From Amarobacter sp964507025 (GTDB taxonomy: Bacteria; Chloroflexota; Dehalococcoidia; Tepidiformales; Tepidiformaceae): a stretch of 64,000 bases of DNA. Below the pieces are notes generated by a model. That model saw nothing but the letters and a program-made list of their open reading frames with translations. It was not told the origin of the DNA and searched no databases. The stretch covers positions 62,001 to 126,000 of the forward strand of contig CAZDOK010000001.1 of the NCBI GenBank assembly GCA_964507025.1. Direction: 5' to 3'. Below are positions 51,587 through 60,798 of the stretch, in pieces (within the stretch, counting starts at the first letter, position 1; every line of letters begins with the position of its first letter). Both the position numbers and the translations under genes were made by a program.

Positions 51587-52942
51587 ATGGCCCGTTCCGC
51601 CCGTGGTTACCGCTGCCGCGAATGCGGTTGGACGACCGTCGCCTACGTTGGCCGCTGCAGCGAGTGCCAGCAGTGGAACACGCTCGACCAGTTCGACAGC
51701 GCGCCCCGAGGCGCGCTCGGACGTTCATCCCGTGCGCCGGTGCTCCCGGGGAAGGCCCTCGCACTCGCCGATGTGCCGGACGAGCCGGGCCGCCGGATGA
51801 CCACGGAAATCCCCGAGCTAGACCGCGTTCTCGGCGGTGGGCTGGTCCCCGGCTCGCTCGTCCTCGTTGGCGGCGACCCCGGCATCGGCAAGTCAACGCT
51901 CATGCTCCAGGCCGCCGCTCGCCTCGCTGCCGCCGGCCAGTCCGTTGCCTATGTCTGCGGCGAGGAATCGCCCCGCCAGGTCCGCATGCGGGCCTCACGG
52001 CTCGACGTTGGGGCAGCCCCGATCACCCTCGTCCCCGAATCCAGCCTCGACGCGGCGCTCGCCGCTGCCGACGGCGCCGGCGCCAGCGTGGTCATCATCG
52101 ACTCCATCCAGTCTGTCTACGTCGAGGGCCTGGAGTCACGCTCGGGAGGGCCGGCCCAGCTCGCCGAGGCCGGTGCCCGCCTGGTCGCCTTCGCGAAGGG
52201 CAACGAGGTGTGCACCATCGTCACCGGCCACGTGACCAAGGGCGGAGAGATCGCCGGGCCCCGGCTCCTGGAACACCTGGTTGATGCCGTCCTGTACTTC
52301 GAAGGCGCCGAGGGCGGGGCGCTGCGCGTGCTCCGGGCTGTCAAGAACCGCTTCGGCGCGACCGACGAGGTTGGCGTGTTCGAAATGACTGGCGCCGGGC
52401 TGCAGAGCGTGGAAAACCCGAGCTCAGCATTGCTCGATGCACATGACGCAGAGGCCTCGGGGTGCGCCGTTACGGCAGTCATCGAGGGTTCCCGGCCGCT
52501 TGCGATCGAGGTCCAGGCCCTCGCGGTCCCCACGAACCTCGCTTCGCCCCGCAGGATCGCCGCGGGACTCGAGACCTCGCGCCTGCACCTGCTCCTCGCG
52601 GTGCTTGCGCGCCGGGGCGGCGTGAATGCGTCCGGCATGGATGTCGTTGCGAGCGTTTCCGGCGGGCTTCGCCTTCGCGACCCGGCGGCCGATCTCGCGG
52701 TGCTTGCTGCCCTGGCCTCGGCGGTTTCCGATCGCCCGCTTCGGCGCGGGACGGCCTATCTCGGTGAAGTCGCGCTCTCGGGTGCGATCCGGCCCGTCCA
52801 GCAGGCCCAGCGGCGCCTCACCGAACTTGCCCGCCTCGGTTTCACGCGGGCGCTCGTCCCGCCGGGCACACCCGAGGTTGAAGGAATGACCCTCGTCCCC
52901 GTGCGTACGGTCCGCGACGCGCTCACACGCCAGGACTCGTAA
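51587..52942 (+). CDS. radA: DNA repair protein RadA
   Basis: RadA promotes branch migration in recombination. The 451-residue protein begins with a C4 zinc finger (YRCRECGWTTVAYVGRCSEC), then the RecA-like ATPase (GGDPGIGKST, ... IDSIQSV), the RadA-specific KNRFGATDEVGVFEM, and a C-terminal Lon-like region (GGLRLRDPAADLAVLAALAS, ALSGAIRPVQQAQRRL). The small gap to rodA is 24 bp, with convergent transcription. Confidence 0.95.
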   Translation: MARSARGYRCRECGWTTVAYVGRCSECQQWNTLDQFDSAPRGALGRSSRAPVLPGKALALADVPDEPGRRMTTEIPELDRVLGGGLVPGSLVLVGGDPGIGKSTLMLQAAARLAAAGQSVAYVCGEESPRQVRMRASRLDVGAAPITLVPESSLDAALAAADGAGASVVIIDSIQSVYVEGLESRSGGPAQLAEAGARLVAFAKGNEVCTIVTGHVTKGGEIAGPRLLEHLVDAVLYFEGAEGGALRVLRAVKNRFGATDEVGVFEMTGAGLQSVENPSSALLDAHDAEASGCAVTAVIEGSRPLAIEVQALAVPTNLASPRRIAAGLETSRLHLLLAVLARRGGVNASGMDVVASVSGGLRLRDPAADLAVLAALASAVSDRPLRRGTAYLGEVALSGAIRPVQQAQRRLTELARLGFTRALVPPGTPEVEGMTLVPVRTVRDALTRQDS

Positions 52943-52966
52943 GCCGTGTCGTGAGTGGCGAACTAC

Positions 52967-54133
52967 CTACGTCTGTCGGTAGGCCCGGTGGCGCATGACG
53001 ATGCTCTGAAGAATCCCGAGCGAGACAAACAGGCTCACCAGCGACGATCCGCCCTGGCTGACGAACGGCAGCGGGATACCGGTCACGGGGAAGAGTCTCA
53101 CATTCACGGCGATGTTGATGAATGTCTGCATCAAAATCAACATAACAATGCCCACTGCGACAAGCTGTCCCGCCGTGTCCCCGGCGAGCTGGGCGGCGCG
53201 TATCCCCCGCATCAATAGCAGGATGAAGAGCGCGAACATCACCATCGCCCCCACGAACCCGAACTCCTCGCCCATGAGGCTGAAGATGAAGTCGCGCGTT
53301 GCAACGCGGAGGTATTCGAGCTGGGTCTGGTCGCCCTGCGTGAACCCCTTGCCGAATACCTGACCCGAACCGAGCGCGATTTCGCCCTGGAGCGTGGTGA
53401 AACCTGTATCCAGCGGGTCGCGGTTGGGGTCGACGAGTACCGAGATACGTTGCACCTGGTAATCCGCGATGCCAAATGTCCAGATGAACGGGAGAATCGC
53501 CAGGAAGATAGCACCCATGACCAAGAGGTGACTGCGGCTCACGCCGGCCACGATGACGACGCCGAGCCAGATCGCCCCGAAGACCAGCGAAGTGCCGAGG
53601 TCAGGCTGGATGAACACCAGGCCCACCACCGGGACCATGATCGCAAGCGACAACAGCAGGGCTCTGAGCTCGCGAGCGTCGCCGCCATGTTCGCTGAAGA
53701 AGCGGGCCAACAGCAGGATCGTGGCAATCTTGGCGAACTCCGACGGCTGCACCTGCACTGGCCCGAAGGTGAACCAGCTCTTCGCGCCGCCCTCGGTAGA
53801 CCCGAACGCCAGGATGGCGATGAGCGAGACGATGCCCATCAGGTACAGCGCCCACGAATAGTGGATGAAGTGGTGGTAGTCGATCTTCGAGACGATAAGC
53901 ATGGCAACAACGCCCACGGCCGCGAACACGGCCTGCTTGGCGGATGGGTTGCTCAGGCTCGCTACAGGTCCTTCGTACCAGGGAAGCGAACCGCTGTAGA
54001 TAAGCAGCAGGCCATAGATGACGAGCGCGATCGCGGCGAACACCATGACATAGTCGAACCGGTCCCACCCCCGCCAGGCACTGGTCGACGTCCGCACCCG
54101 CCCGCCGTATCCGCCGTACATGATGCTGCTCAC
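52967..54133 (-). CDS. rodA: SEDS peptidoglycan glycosyltransferase RodA
   Basis: RodA polymerises lipid II along the cell length. The 388-residue protein has about ten transmembrane segments and SEDS blocks: VQPSEFAKIATILLLARFF, LVFIQPDLGTSLVFGAIW, ALGSGQVFGKGFTQGDQTQL, EEFGFVGAMVMFALFILLL and GIPLPFVSQGGSSLVSLF. The GTG start at 54133 overlaps the PBP2 stop by 4 bp. Last gene of the rod-shape operon. Confidence 0.94.
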   Translation of the reverse strand: MSSIMYGGYGGRVRTSTSAWRGWDRFDYVMVFAAIALVIYGLLLIYSGSLPWYEGPVASLSNPSAKQAVFAAVGVVAMLIVSKIDYHHFIHYSWALYLMGIVSLIAILAFGSTEGGAKSWFTFGPVQVQPSEFAKIATILLLARFFSEHGGDARELRALLLSLAIMVPVVGLVFIQPDLGTSLVFGAIWLGVVIVAGVSRSHLLVMGAIFLAILPFIWTFGIADYQVQRISVLVDPNRDPLDTGFTTLQGEIALGSGQVFGKGFTQGDQTQLEYLRVATRDFIFSLMGEEFGFVGAMVMFALFILLLMRGIRAAQLAGDTAGQLVAVGIVMLILMQTFINIAVNVRLFPVTGIPLPFVSQGGSSLVSLFVSLGILQSIVMRHRAYRQT

Positions 54134-56058
54134 CGGGCCGCGTTCTCCATGAAGTACTGGAGGATCTTGCCGGCCACGGGCGCTGCCTTGTCACCGCCGA
54201 CGCCGATGTCGAAGTACACCGTGACCACCACCTGGGGGTCGTCGTACGGAGCGAAGCCCGTGAACCAGGCGTGCTGCGACTTCGTGCCGTCCTTCTTGAA
54301 GAACTCCGCCGTACCGGTCTTCCCGGCGACCGACGCGGCCGGGATGGCCGCCCGCATGCCCGCGCCGTACTGCACCGAGCCGAGCATCCCTTCCCGGATC
54401 ACCTGCAGGTACTCCTCCGAGACGCCCACTTCCTCGTACTTCGTCGCCACTGTCCGAACCGTCGATCCGTCAGGGGCGACCACCCGGTTCACGATGTGGG
54501 GTGTCACGAGCTTCCCGCCGTTGGCCACTGCCGCCGTCATCCGGGCGATCTGCAGCGGCGTGGCCAGCACGTCGCCCTGCCCGATGGCGGTGTTGTAGGT
54601 GTCGCCAAGGAACCATTCATTCTCGCCGGGGTTGAAGCCTTCGCCTACGTACGTCCGGCGCTTCCAGCCCGGGTCGGGGATGCGGCCCGGGTCCTCGCCG
54701 TACAGGTCAATCCCTGTCACCTTGCCGAATCCGAACCGCCGTGCCCAGCTCGCCAGCACCGTCGCCGAAGTCTCGACGTCTTTCCCGAGCCCCTTCACTC
54801 GCTCGAGGTCGCCGCCCGCGGTCAGCCACATGAAGATGTTCGACGACCAGGCGATGCCCGTCCGAACGTCCATCATCTGGTCGTGGCACCGCCAGTCCGG
54901 GTACTCGTAGAGGATGTCGTTCTCGCCCTTCACTTCCAGCCGGCACCCGATGTAGTAGCTCGTGTTCGGTGTGATGCTCCCTTCCATGAGCCCCGCGGCC
55001 GATGTAACCAGCTTGAACGTTGAACCCGGGGCGGCGGGCGAGAGTGCCTTGTTCAGGAACGGGTAGGTCGTGGTGTTCGTCGAGAGCGTCTCGAGTTCCG
55101 CCGAGCGGTTGCGCGAGTCGGCGAAGATGTTGTTGTCGAAGGTCGGGATAGAGACCAGCGAGTACACCTCGCCGGTGTTCGGGTTCATCACCACGGCCGA
55201 TGCGATGGTTGCTGGCCCCCACGTCCCACTCGTGTCCTCCATGGACGACTGCAGCAGGTCGGCGACGTACTGTTGCAGCCCCATGTCGATGGCGAGCTCC
55301 AGGCTGTTGCCCGGAACCGGGTCTTCAGTCCCGATCTGATTGATCAGGCGCCCCTGCGCGTCCTGTTCGGCCGCCTGGTAGCCAATCTGGCCCCGCAAAT
55401 CGCTTTCGTAACGGGCCTCGATGCCGTCCTTGCCGACGGGCTCATCGAGCTGGTAGCCCTGGTCCCGCAAGGTCTTCGCCTCTGCCGCCGTCTGCGGACC
55501 GATGTACCCAAGGATGTGCGAGAACTCGGGCCCCGCGATGTAGTTCCGCCCGGGCGTAATCGCCAGGCTCACGCCGCGCATATCGACCGAAGCTTCTTCG
55601 AGCGCAAGTGCCTGATCCTTCGTCAGGTTCGTCGCGATGGTGATGTCGATGTACGCGCGGCCGGCCGCCTCTGCCTCATCGACGCGCGCCTGCACCTCGA
55701 GCGGTGAGACGCCGATCAAATCCTGCAGCTTGAGGTAGATGCGGTAGCGGGCTTCCCTCGATTCTGGCAGGACTTCGGGCAGGACCTTCGCCGAGTAGAC
55801 TCCGACGTTGCGCACGAGCGGCTCGCCGTTTCTGTCGACGATGAGACCCCGGGTAGGCAGGATGTTCTTCTGGATGATGTGGTTCTCTTGAGATCGTCGC
55901 GCGAACTCGGCGCCATTGATGATCTGCATGTCGACCAGCCGGATCGCGAGGACCGCGAACATCCCGAGCACCGCGAGGCGCAGCACCGTGAGGTTCCCAT
56001 GAGGCCGGTTGCGGCTCGATCCGCCGGGTGCCCTGAAGCCTTCGTCGAGGATGCTCAT
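54130..56058 (-). CDS. mrdA: Penicillin-binding protein 2 (transpeptidase)
   Basis: PBP2 cross-links peptidoglycan for elongation, with RodA. The 642-residue bitopic protein has an N-terminal hydrophobic segment (VLRLAVLGMFAVLAIRLVDM), a dimerisation domain with LPTRGLIVDRNGEPLVRN, and the transpeptidase with SxxK in APGSTFKLV, SxN in AWSSNIFMW and KTG in VAGKTGTAEF. The order of these motifs is correct. It is the fourth gene of mreB-mreC-mreD-mrdA-rodA. Confidence 0.93.
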   Translation of the reverse strand: MSILDEGFRAPGGSSRNRPHGNLTVLRLAVLGMFAVLAIRLVDMQIINGAEFARRSQENHIIQKNILPTRGLIVDRNGEPLVRNVGVYSAKVLPEVLPESREARYRIYLKLQDLIGVSPLEVQARVDEAEAAGRAYIDITIATNLTKDQALALEEASVDMRGVSLAITPGRNYIAGPEFSHILGYIGPQTAAEAKTLRDQGYQLDEPVGKDGIEARYESDLRGQIGYQAAEQDAQGRLINQIGTEDPVPGNSLELAIDMGLQQYVADLLQSSMEDTSGTWGPATIASAVVMNPNTGEVYSLVSIPTFDNNIFADSRNRSAELETLSTNTTTYPFLNKALSPAAPGSTFKLVTSAAGLMEGSITPNTSYYIGCRLEVKGENDILYEYPDWRCHDQMMDVRTGIAWSSNIFMWLTAGGDLERVKGLGKDVETSATVLASWARRFGFGKVTGIDLYGEDPGRIPDPGWKRRTYVGEGFNPGENEWFLGDTYNTAIGQGDVLATPLQIARMTAAVANGGKLVTPHIVNRVVAPDGSTVRTVATKYEEVGVSEEYLQVIREGMLGSVQYGAGMRAAIPAASVAGKTGTAEFFKKDGTKSQHAWFTGFAPYDDPQVVVTVYFDIGVGGDKAAPVAGKILQYFMENAAR

Positions 56059-56061
56059 CGG

Positions 56062-56577
56062 CTAGTAGTACCTGCTCCGCTGCAGTCTCATTCCTTGCCC
56101 GCTCCATCCCGCGAGCCACATTGGAATGTAGACCACCGACAGTAACACCGCGTCAAGGATGAAGCCGGGAACCAGGACATCCGAGACGAGCATCCCAAAT
56201 GCGGGCTCGGCCCCTCCGGCGATCGCCCCTAGTGCCAGCAGCCCACGGGCCCACAGGCCGGTCATCACCATCATCGCGAGTGTCCTGAGATAGTGGTTGA
56301 CGGGCACGGCAGATTCTTCGATTGCGAACCCGAGCGGCAGCAGTGGCAGGTACGCGACCAACAGCAGGCCCGGGGCGCGGTCGGACAGAAAGCCCACCGC
56401 GACGGCCGCGATGGGCGTAAGCACCATGACCGGAGAAGGGCCGCTGAATGCTGCAATGAGTACCAGGAGCAACAGGACGAACTCCGGCGTGGCCCCGGCA
56501 ACCGGGAAGAGCGGCGCGACCGTCACCTGGGCAATGGAGGCGAGCAGGGCGGCAACTCCGATGGCGACTGCCTTCAT
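56062..56577 (-). CDS. mreD: Rod shape-determining protein MreD
   Basis: A 171-residue multi-pass membrane protein (about five hydrophobic segments) between mreC and mrdA, which is how MreD is usually recognised because its sequence is weakly conserved. MreD works with MreB and MreC in the elongation complex. It starts directly at the mreC stop (no intervening base) and ends 3 bp before the mrdA start. Confidence 0.82.
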   Translation of the reverse strand: MKAVAIGVAALLASIAQVTVAPLFPVAGATPEFVLLLLVLIAAFSGPSPVMVLTPIAAVAVGFLSDRAPGLLLVAYLPLLPLGFAIEESAVPVNHYLRTLAMMVMTGLWARGLLALGAIAGGAEPAFGMLVSDVLVPGFILDAVLLSVVYIPMWLAGWSGQGMRLQRSRYY

Positions 56578-57405
56578 TCAGTCCTCCAGCGTCAGCCGCT
56601 CGGGGATGAAGCTGATGTTCACCAGGACCGTTGTCGCCGTCCCAAGACGCACCAGCGGCTGGAGGACAACTTTCTTGTAGAGGTCCTGGTTCGTACCCGA
56701 GACCTCGCTCACGGTGCCGATGGGTATGCCCTTCGGATAGTTGCCGCCGAGGCCGGCGGTTACCACCGTGTCGCCGACCTTGATGTCACCTTGCGCGAGG
56801 TCGAGGATGAGGCCCCGGTCCGGCGTTCCTTTCACAATGCCGTCGGCGCCTGTGCCGGCCACTTCGGCGCGCACCTTGCTGCGGGTATCGGTGATGAGAC
56901 GGACAAACGAAGTCTCAGCGGTCACTTTCGTGATGGTCCCCATGAGTGAGCCCTGCGAGCTCAGAACCACCATGCCCACCTGGATGCCTGACGAGGAGCC
57001 ACGGTCGATGCTGACCTCTTGCTGAAACGGCGTACTTGCCCGGTGGACGATGTTGGCGACGACGCGCGTCTCATCTGACCCACCCTCGGTGATCTGGAGC
57101 AGGCTCTCCAGCTCCTTCACGCGCTGGGCATCCTGTTGCAAGCCCGCGATCTGGTTCCGAAGGTCTTCGTTCTCGAGCCGGAGCCGGTTGTTCTCGTCTT
57201 GCAGATCGTCGAGTTCGTTGAAATCGGAAAGCACGGCCGCGACGGGCTTGAAGACGGCATTGAGCACGCCTTCGACTGGCGAGGTCGCGCGCAGGAAGAG
57301 TCCCTGGAACGGATTCAACAGTCCCGTTTGCCCCATGACCGCCAGCATCAATGCCAGGCCGATCATCGAAGCCACCCACCATGAGTACCGCGAGAACATC
57401 AGCAT
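56578..57405 (-). CDS. mreC: Rod shape-determining protein MreC
   Basis: A 275-residue bitopic protein: one N-terminal transmembrane segment (VASMIGLALMLAVMGQTGLL), a coiled coil (EENNRLRLENEDLRNQIAGL-like, near 70-100) and the beta-barrel domain with VDRGSSSGIQVGMVV-type and GLILDLAQGDIKVGDTVVTA segments. MreC scaffolds the elongasome outside the membrane. It is 27 bp downstream of mreB. Confidence 0.92.
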   Translation of the reverse strand: MLMFSRYSWWVASMIGLALMLAVMGQTGLLNPFQGLFLRATSPVEGVLNAVFKPVAAVLSDFNELDDLQDENNRLRLENEDLRNQIAGLQQDAQRVKELESLLQITEGGSDETRVVANIVHRASTPFQQEVSIDRGSSSGIQVGMVVLSSQGSLMGTITKVTAETSFVRLITDTRSKVRAEVAGTGADGIVKGTPDRGLILDLAQGDIKVGDTVVTAGLGGNYPKGIPIGTVSEVSGTNQDLYKKVVLQPLVRLGTATTVLVNISFIPERLTLED

Positions 57406-57432
57406 GGAATCACCAGGGGGCGCGGTTCGATG

Positions 57433-58494
57433 CTACCGTCCGGGCCGGCGTGAAGCCAATTGCGATTGCACCTTGTTCAGCAACTCCGATTCCTCCAGCA
57501 CCTCTCCCGCGCCACGCACCACGCACAACAGGGGATCCTCCGCAACATACACAGGGAAGCGTGTCTCCTGGCTTAGCCGCCGGTCGAGGCCGCGCAGGAG
57601 AGCACCGCCTCCGGCCAGCGCAATCCCGTGGGCCATCAGGTCGCTCACGAGTTCCGGCGGTGTGACTTCAATCGAGGAGCGCACGGCTTCCACGATCGCG
57701 CTGATTGAGCCTGCGAGCGCGTCGCGGATTTCAACCGTGCTCACTTCGACGGACTTCGGCAGCCCGGTCGCCAGGTCGCGACCGCGGATGTCGATGGTTT
57801 CTTCTGGTTCCAGCGGCGCGGCCGAGCCCGCCACCTTCTTGATTTCTTCCGCTGTCCGCTCGCCGATCAGGAGGTTATGTACCTGCCGGGCGTAGGCGAT
57901 GATGTCCTGATCTATCTCGTCGCCCGCTACGCGGACCGACGTACTCACCACCATGCCGCCGAGCGAGATGATGGCCACCTCCGTGGTGCCGCCGCCGATG
58001 TCGACGATCATGCAGCCCGCAGCCTCCATTACTGGCAGGCCCGCGCCAATCGCTGCCGCCATCGGCTCCTCGATCAGATAGCAGCTCCGCGCGCCGGCAT
58101 TGAGCGCCGCGTCGTGCACCGCGCGCTTCTCCACCTCGGTCACCCCGCTGGGAATGCCAACCACGACGCGCGGCTGCGCCAGGAAGCTCCGGTCGTGCAC
58201 CGCCCGGATGAAGTAGCTCAGCATCTTCTCGGTCACTTCGAAGTCTGAGATGACGCCGTCGCGGAGCGGGCGCACAGCGACGATGTTGGCGGGCGTCCGC
58301 CCCACCATCCGCTTTGCCTCGGCACCGATGGCAAGGATCTTCTTGGTGGTCCGGTCGATAGCCACCACCGACGGCTCGTCGATAACGATGCCGCGGCCCT
58401 TCACCATCACCAGTGTGTTTGCCGTGCCAAGGTCAATCGCGATGTCGTGCGACAGGAAACCGAAGAGGCTACTGAGGGGATTGAAGAAGGCCAA
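57433..58494 (-). CDS. mreB: Actin-like rod-shape protein MreB
   Basis: MreB filaments guide lateral wall synthesis. The 353-residue protein has the actin-fold nucleotide motifs: AIDLGTANTLVMVKGRGIV, VVVGIPSGVTEVEKRAVHDA, MIVDIGGGTTEVAIISLGG and GIALAGGGALLRGLDRRLS. First gene of the operon; its promoter lies 57 bp upstream of the ATG (see separate entry). Confidence 0.96.
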   Translation of the reverse strand: MAFFNPLSSLFGFLSHDIAIDLGTANTLVMVKGRGIVIDEPSVVAIDRTTKKILAIGAEAKRMVGRTPANIVAVRPLRDGVISDFEVTEKMLSYFIRAVHDRSFLAQPRVVVGIPSGVTEVEKRAVHDAALNAGARSCYLIEEPMAAAIGAGLPVMEAAGCMIVDIGGGTTEVAIISLGGMVVSTSVRVAGDEIDQDIIAYARQVHNLLIGERTAEEIKKVAGSAAPLEPEETIDIRGRDLATGLPKSVEVSTVEIRDALAGSISAIVEAVRSSIEVTPPELVSDLMAHGIALAGGGALLRGLDRRLSQETRFPVYVAEDPLLCVVRGAGEVLEESELLNKVQSQLASRRPGR

Positions 58495-58550
58495 GAGTGC
58501 GACCTGTTGTTGGTACGAGCCGCGAGGAGCCGCGGAGATGTAGCCTGTTC

Positions 58551-58579
58551 ATTATACGCGCCATAACCGCCGGTGCGAA
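58551..58579 (-). promoter_or_regulatory. Promoter of the mreBCD-mrdA-rodA operon
   Basis: On the minus strand TATAAT (58551-58556) is preceded by TTCGCA (58574-58579) with a 17-nt spacer. The transcription start would be about 50 nt before the mreB ATG. The rest of 58495-58620 shows no gene. Confidence 0.65.
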
Positions 58580-58620
58580 TCTGGCCGGTTTTGTGTTCAG
58601 GAAACGGTTGTGAAGGTTTC

Positions 58621-60705
58621 TTAAGCGCTAGGAGGAACCTCCGGCGCCGCCTCGCCGCCTTCCAGCAGCGCCCTGAAGGCCGATTCGTCCAGCACCTTCG
58701 TTCCCAGTTGCTGCGCCTTGGTCAGCTTCGATCCGGCTTCCGCTCCCACCACCAGGTAGTCCGTTCCTCTGGTCACCGAACTCCCGACCTTGCCCCCCTT
58801 CGCCCGGACCAGGTCTTCCGCCTCGCCGCGCGACATGCTCTCGAGCCGTCCGGTCACCACCAGGGTCAGCCCTTCAAGCGGGCCCCCGGCAGCGCTCGCA
58901 ACGGCGGCGTGCTCCGGATCCACGCCATGGGCAACCAGCCGGCGCACGATGTCGCGGTTCTCCGGGCGCCGCGCCCAGCTGGCAATGCTTGCCGCCACCA
59001 CCGGGCCGATGCCCTCGACCTGCTGCAGTCGCTCCTCGTCGGCATCCAGCAGCGCTTCGAGGCTGCCAAGGCGATCAGCCAGCAGCCGGGCGGTCTCGTA
59101 ACCCACATGGCGAATGCCCAGGGCGAAGAGCACGTTGGGCAGTGGCCGCTGCTTGCTCGCCTCGATGCCGCGCATCAGGTTGCCCGCTCCCTTGTCCTTG
59201 ATGCCGGGCAGCGTCATCAGCTTCTCCGGCGTGAGGTCGTAGATTGCCGCGACATCCCGCGCCAGTCCTGAATCGAACAGGGTATAGGCCATGCGTTCCC
59301 CAAGCCCCTCGATATCCATCGCGCCGCGGCTCGCGAAGTGCTCGATCATCCGGACCTGCTGCGCCGGGCAACCGGCGTTCGAGCAGTAATACGCTGCCTC
59401 GTTCTCCTCGCGTGACACGGGCGCTCCGCATGCCGGGCACTCCCCCGGCATCGACCACTCCCGCTCTTCGCCGGTTCGCAGGCTCAACACCGGCCCGACC
59501 ACCTGGGGGATCACTTCGCCCGCGCGCTGCACGATGACCGTGTCGCCCTCGCGGATGTCCTTCCGCCGGATGTCTCCTTCGTTGTGCAGAGTGGCCATCG
59601 ACACGGTCGCCCCGCCGACCACGACCGGTTCGAGAACGGCGAACGGCGTCAGCACACCGGTTCGACCAACGTTGACTTCGATGCGTCGCAGCCCGGTGGT
59701 GCGTTGCTGGGGCGGGAACTTGAATGCGGTCGCCCAGCGCGGCTCCCGGCCGACGTATCCCAGCCGATCCCACTCGCGCGTGTCGTCGATCTTCAGCACC
59801 ACGCCGTCGATGTCGTAGTCGAGCCGCTCCCGCTCGTGCCCCCACCAGGCGATCCGCTCGTGCACGTCGTCGAGGCCAGGGTGTAATCGAGTCAGTGGGT
59901 TGATGTTGAATCCCATGGCGGCGAGCCAGCCGAGCGTCTCGAAATGGCTGTCCGGCCTGCTTCCCTCGCACCAGCCCAGCTGGTAGATGTACATCGCCAG
60001 CGGTCGGCTGGCGGTAATCGAAGCGTCCTTCTGCCTCACGGAGCCCGCGGCCGCGTTCCGCGGATTGGCGTAAAGCGGTAGCGGACGCCGGCCCTGTCTC
60101 TCCCGTTCGATGTTCTGCTCGCCGATGGCGTTGTTCATCTCCTCGAAGCCGCTCTTGCTCATGTACACCTCGCCCCGAACTTCAAAACGGGCGGGGTGCT
60201 CCCCGCTGAGCACCTTCGGAATGGTGGCGATCGTGCGCAGGTTCTCGGTGACGTTCTCTCCACGGAAGCCATCGCCCCGGGTGGCCCCCTGGACGAACCG
60301 GCCGTTTTCATACACCAGCGCAATCGCCAGGCCGTCGATCTTCGGTTCGGTGGTAATCGGGAACGAGTCCACGTCGAGCCGCTCGGCGGCTCGACGGTGC
60401 CACGCCTGCAACTCTGTCTCGCTGAAGCAGTTGGAGAGGCTGAGGAGGGGCACGCGGTGCTCCACCACGTCGAACGTGGTGAGCGGCGCGGCTCCGGTGC
60501 GCTGTGTCGGCGAGTCCGGGGTGATGAGCTCGGGGAAGCGCGCCTCGATCGCCCTCAACTCGTTCATGAGCTCGTCGTACACCGCATCCGGGAGCTCCGG
60601 CCGGTCGAGCTGGTAGTACAGGTAGTTGTGGTAATTGATCACCGAGCGCAGCTCTTCGCTGCGGAGGCGGGCTTCGTACTGGGACATGGCGGAGACGTCG
60701 GCCAT
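58621..60705 (-). CDS. ligA: NAD-dependent DNA ligase LigA
   Basis: LigA seals nicks in DNA replication and repair. The 694-residue protein has the Ia domain with YHNYLYYQLDRPELPDAVYD, the adenylation motif EPKIDGLAIAL (Lys), a zinc finger (CPACGAPV ... YYCSNAGCPAQ), HhH repeats (ALGIRHVGYETARLLA) and a BRCT domain (EGLTLVVTGRLESMSRGEAE). The ATG at 60705 is chosen because TATACT ends 7 nt upstream, giving a leaderless mRNA; MSQ at 60687 is the alternative. Confidence 0.95.
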   Translation of the reverse strand: MADVSAMSQYEARLRSEELRSVINYHNYLYYQLDRPELPDAVYDELMNELRAIEARFPELITPDSPTQRTGAAPLTTFDVVEHRVPLLSLSNCFSETELQAWHRRAAERLDVDSFPITTEPKIDGLAIALVYENGRFVQGATRGDGFRGENVTENLRTIATIPKVLSGEHPARFEVRGEVYMSKSGFEEMNNAIGEQNIERERQGRRPLPLYANPRNAAAGSVRQKDASITASRPLAMYIYQLGWCEGSRPDSHFETLGWLAAMGFNINPLTRLHPGLDDVHERIAWWGHERERLDYDIDGVVLKIDDTREWDRLGYVGREPRWATAFKFPPQQRTTGLRRIEVNVGRTGVLTPFAVLEPVVVGGATVSMATLHNEGDIRRKDIREGDTVIVQRAGEVIPQVVGPVLSLRTGEEREWSMPGECPACGAPVSREENEAAYYCSNAGCPAQQVRMIEHFASRGAMDIEGLGERMAYTLFDSGLARDVAAIYDLTPEKLMTLPGIKDKGAGNLMRGIEASKQRPLPNVLFALGIRHVGYETARLLADRLGSLEALLDADEERLQQVEGIGPVVAASIASWARRPENRDIVRRLVAHGVDPEHAAVASAAGGPLEGLTLVVTGRLESMSRGEAEDLVRAKGGKVGSSVTRGTDYLVVGAEAGSKLTKAQQLGTKVLDESAFRALLEGGEAAPEVPPSA

Positions 60706-60712
60706 GCGCCGG

Positions 60713-60718
60713 AGTATA
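60713..60718 (-). promoter_or_regulatory. -10 box of leaderless ligA
   Basis: TATACT on the minus strand is separated from the ligA ATG (60705) by seven nt, CCGGCGC. A TACACT box for the divergent hisH (60784-60789) ends 9 nt before its ATG. Confidence 0.55.
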
Positions 60719-60798
60719 CGGAGGCCGCCGCTGCGGAGCCTCCCCAATTCGGCGGACGCGCCGGGGGTCCGGCATGCGCGTGCTACACTCGTCTCCCT

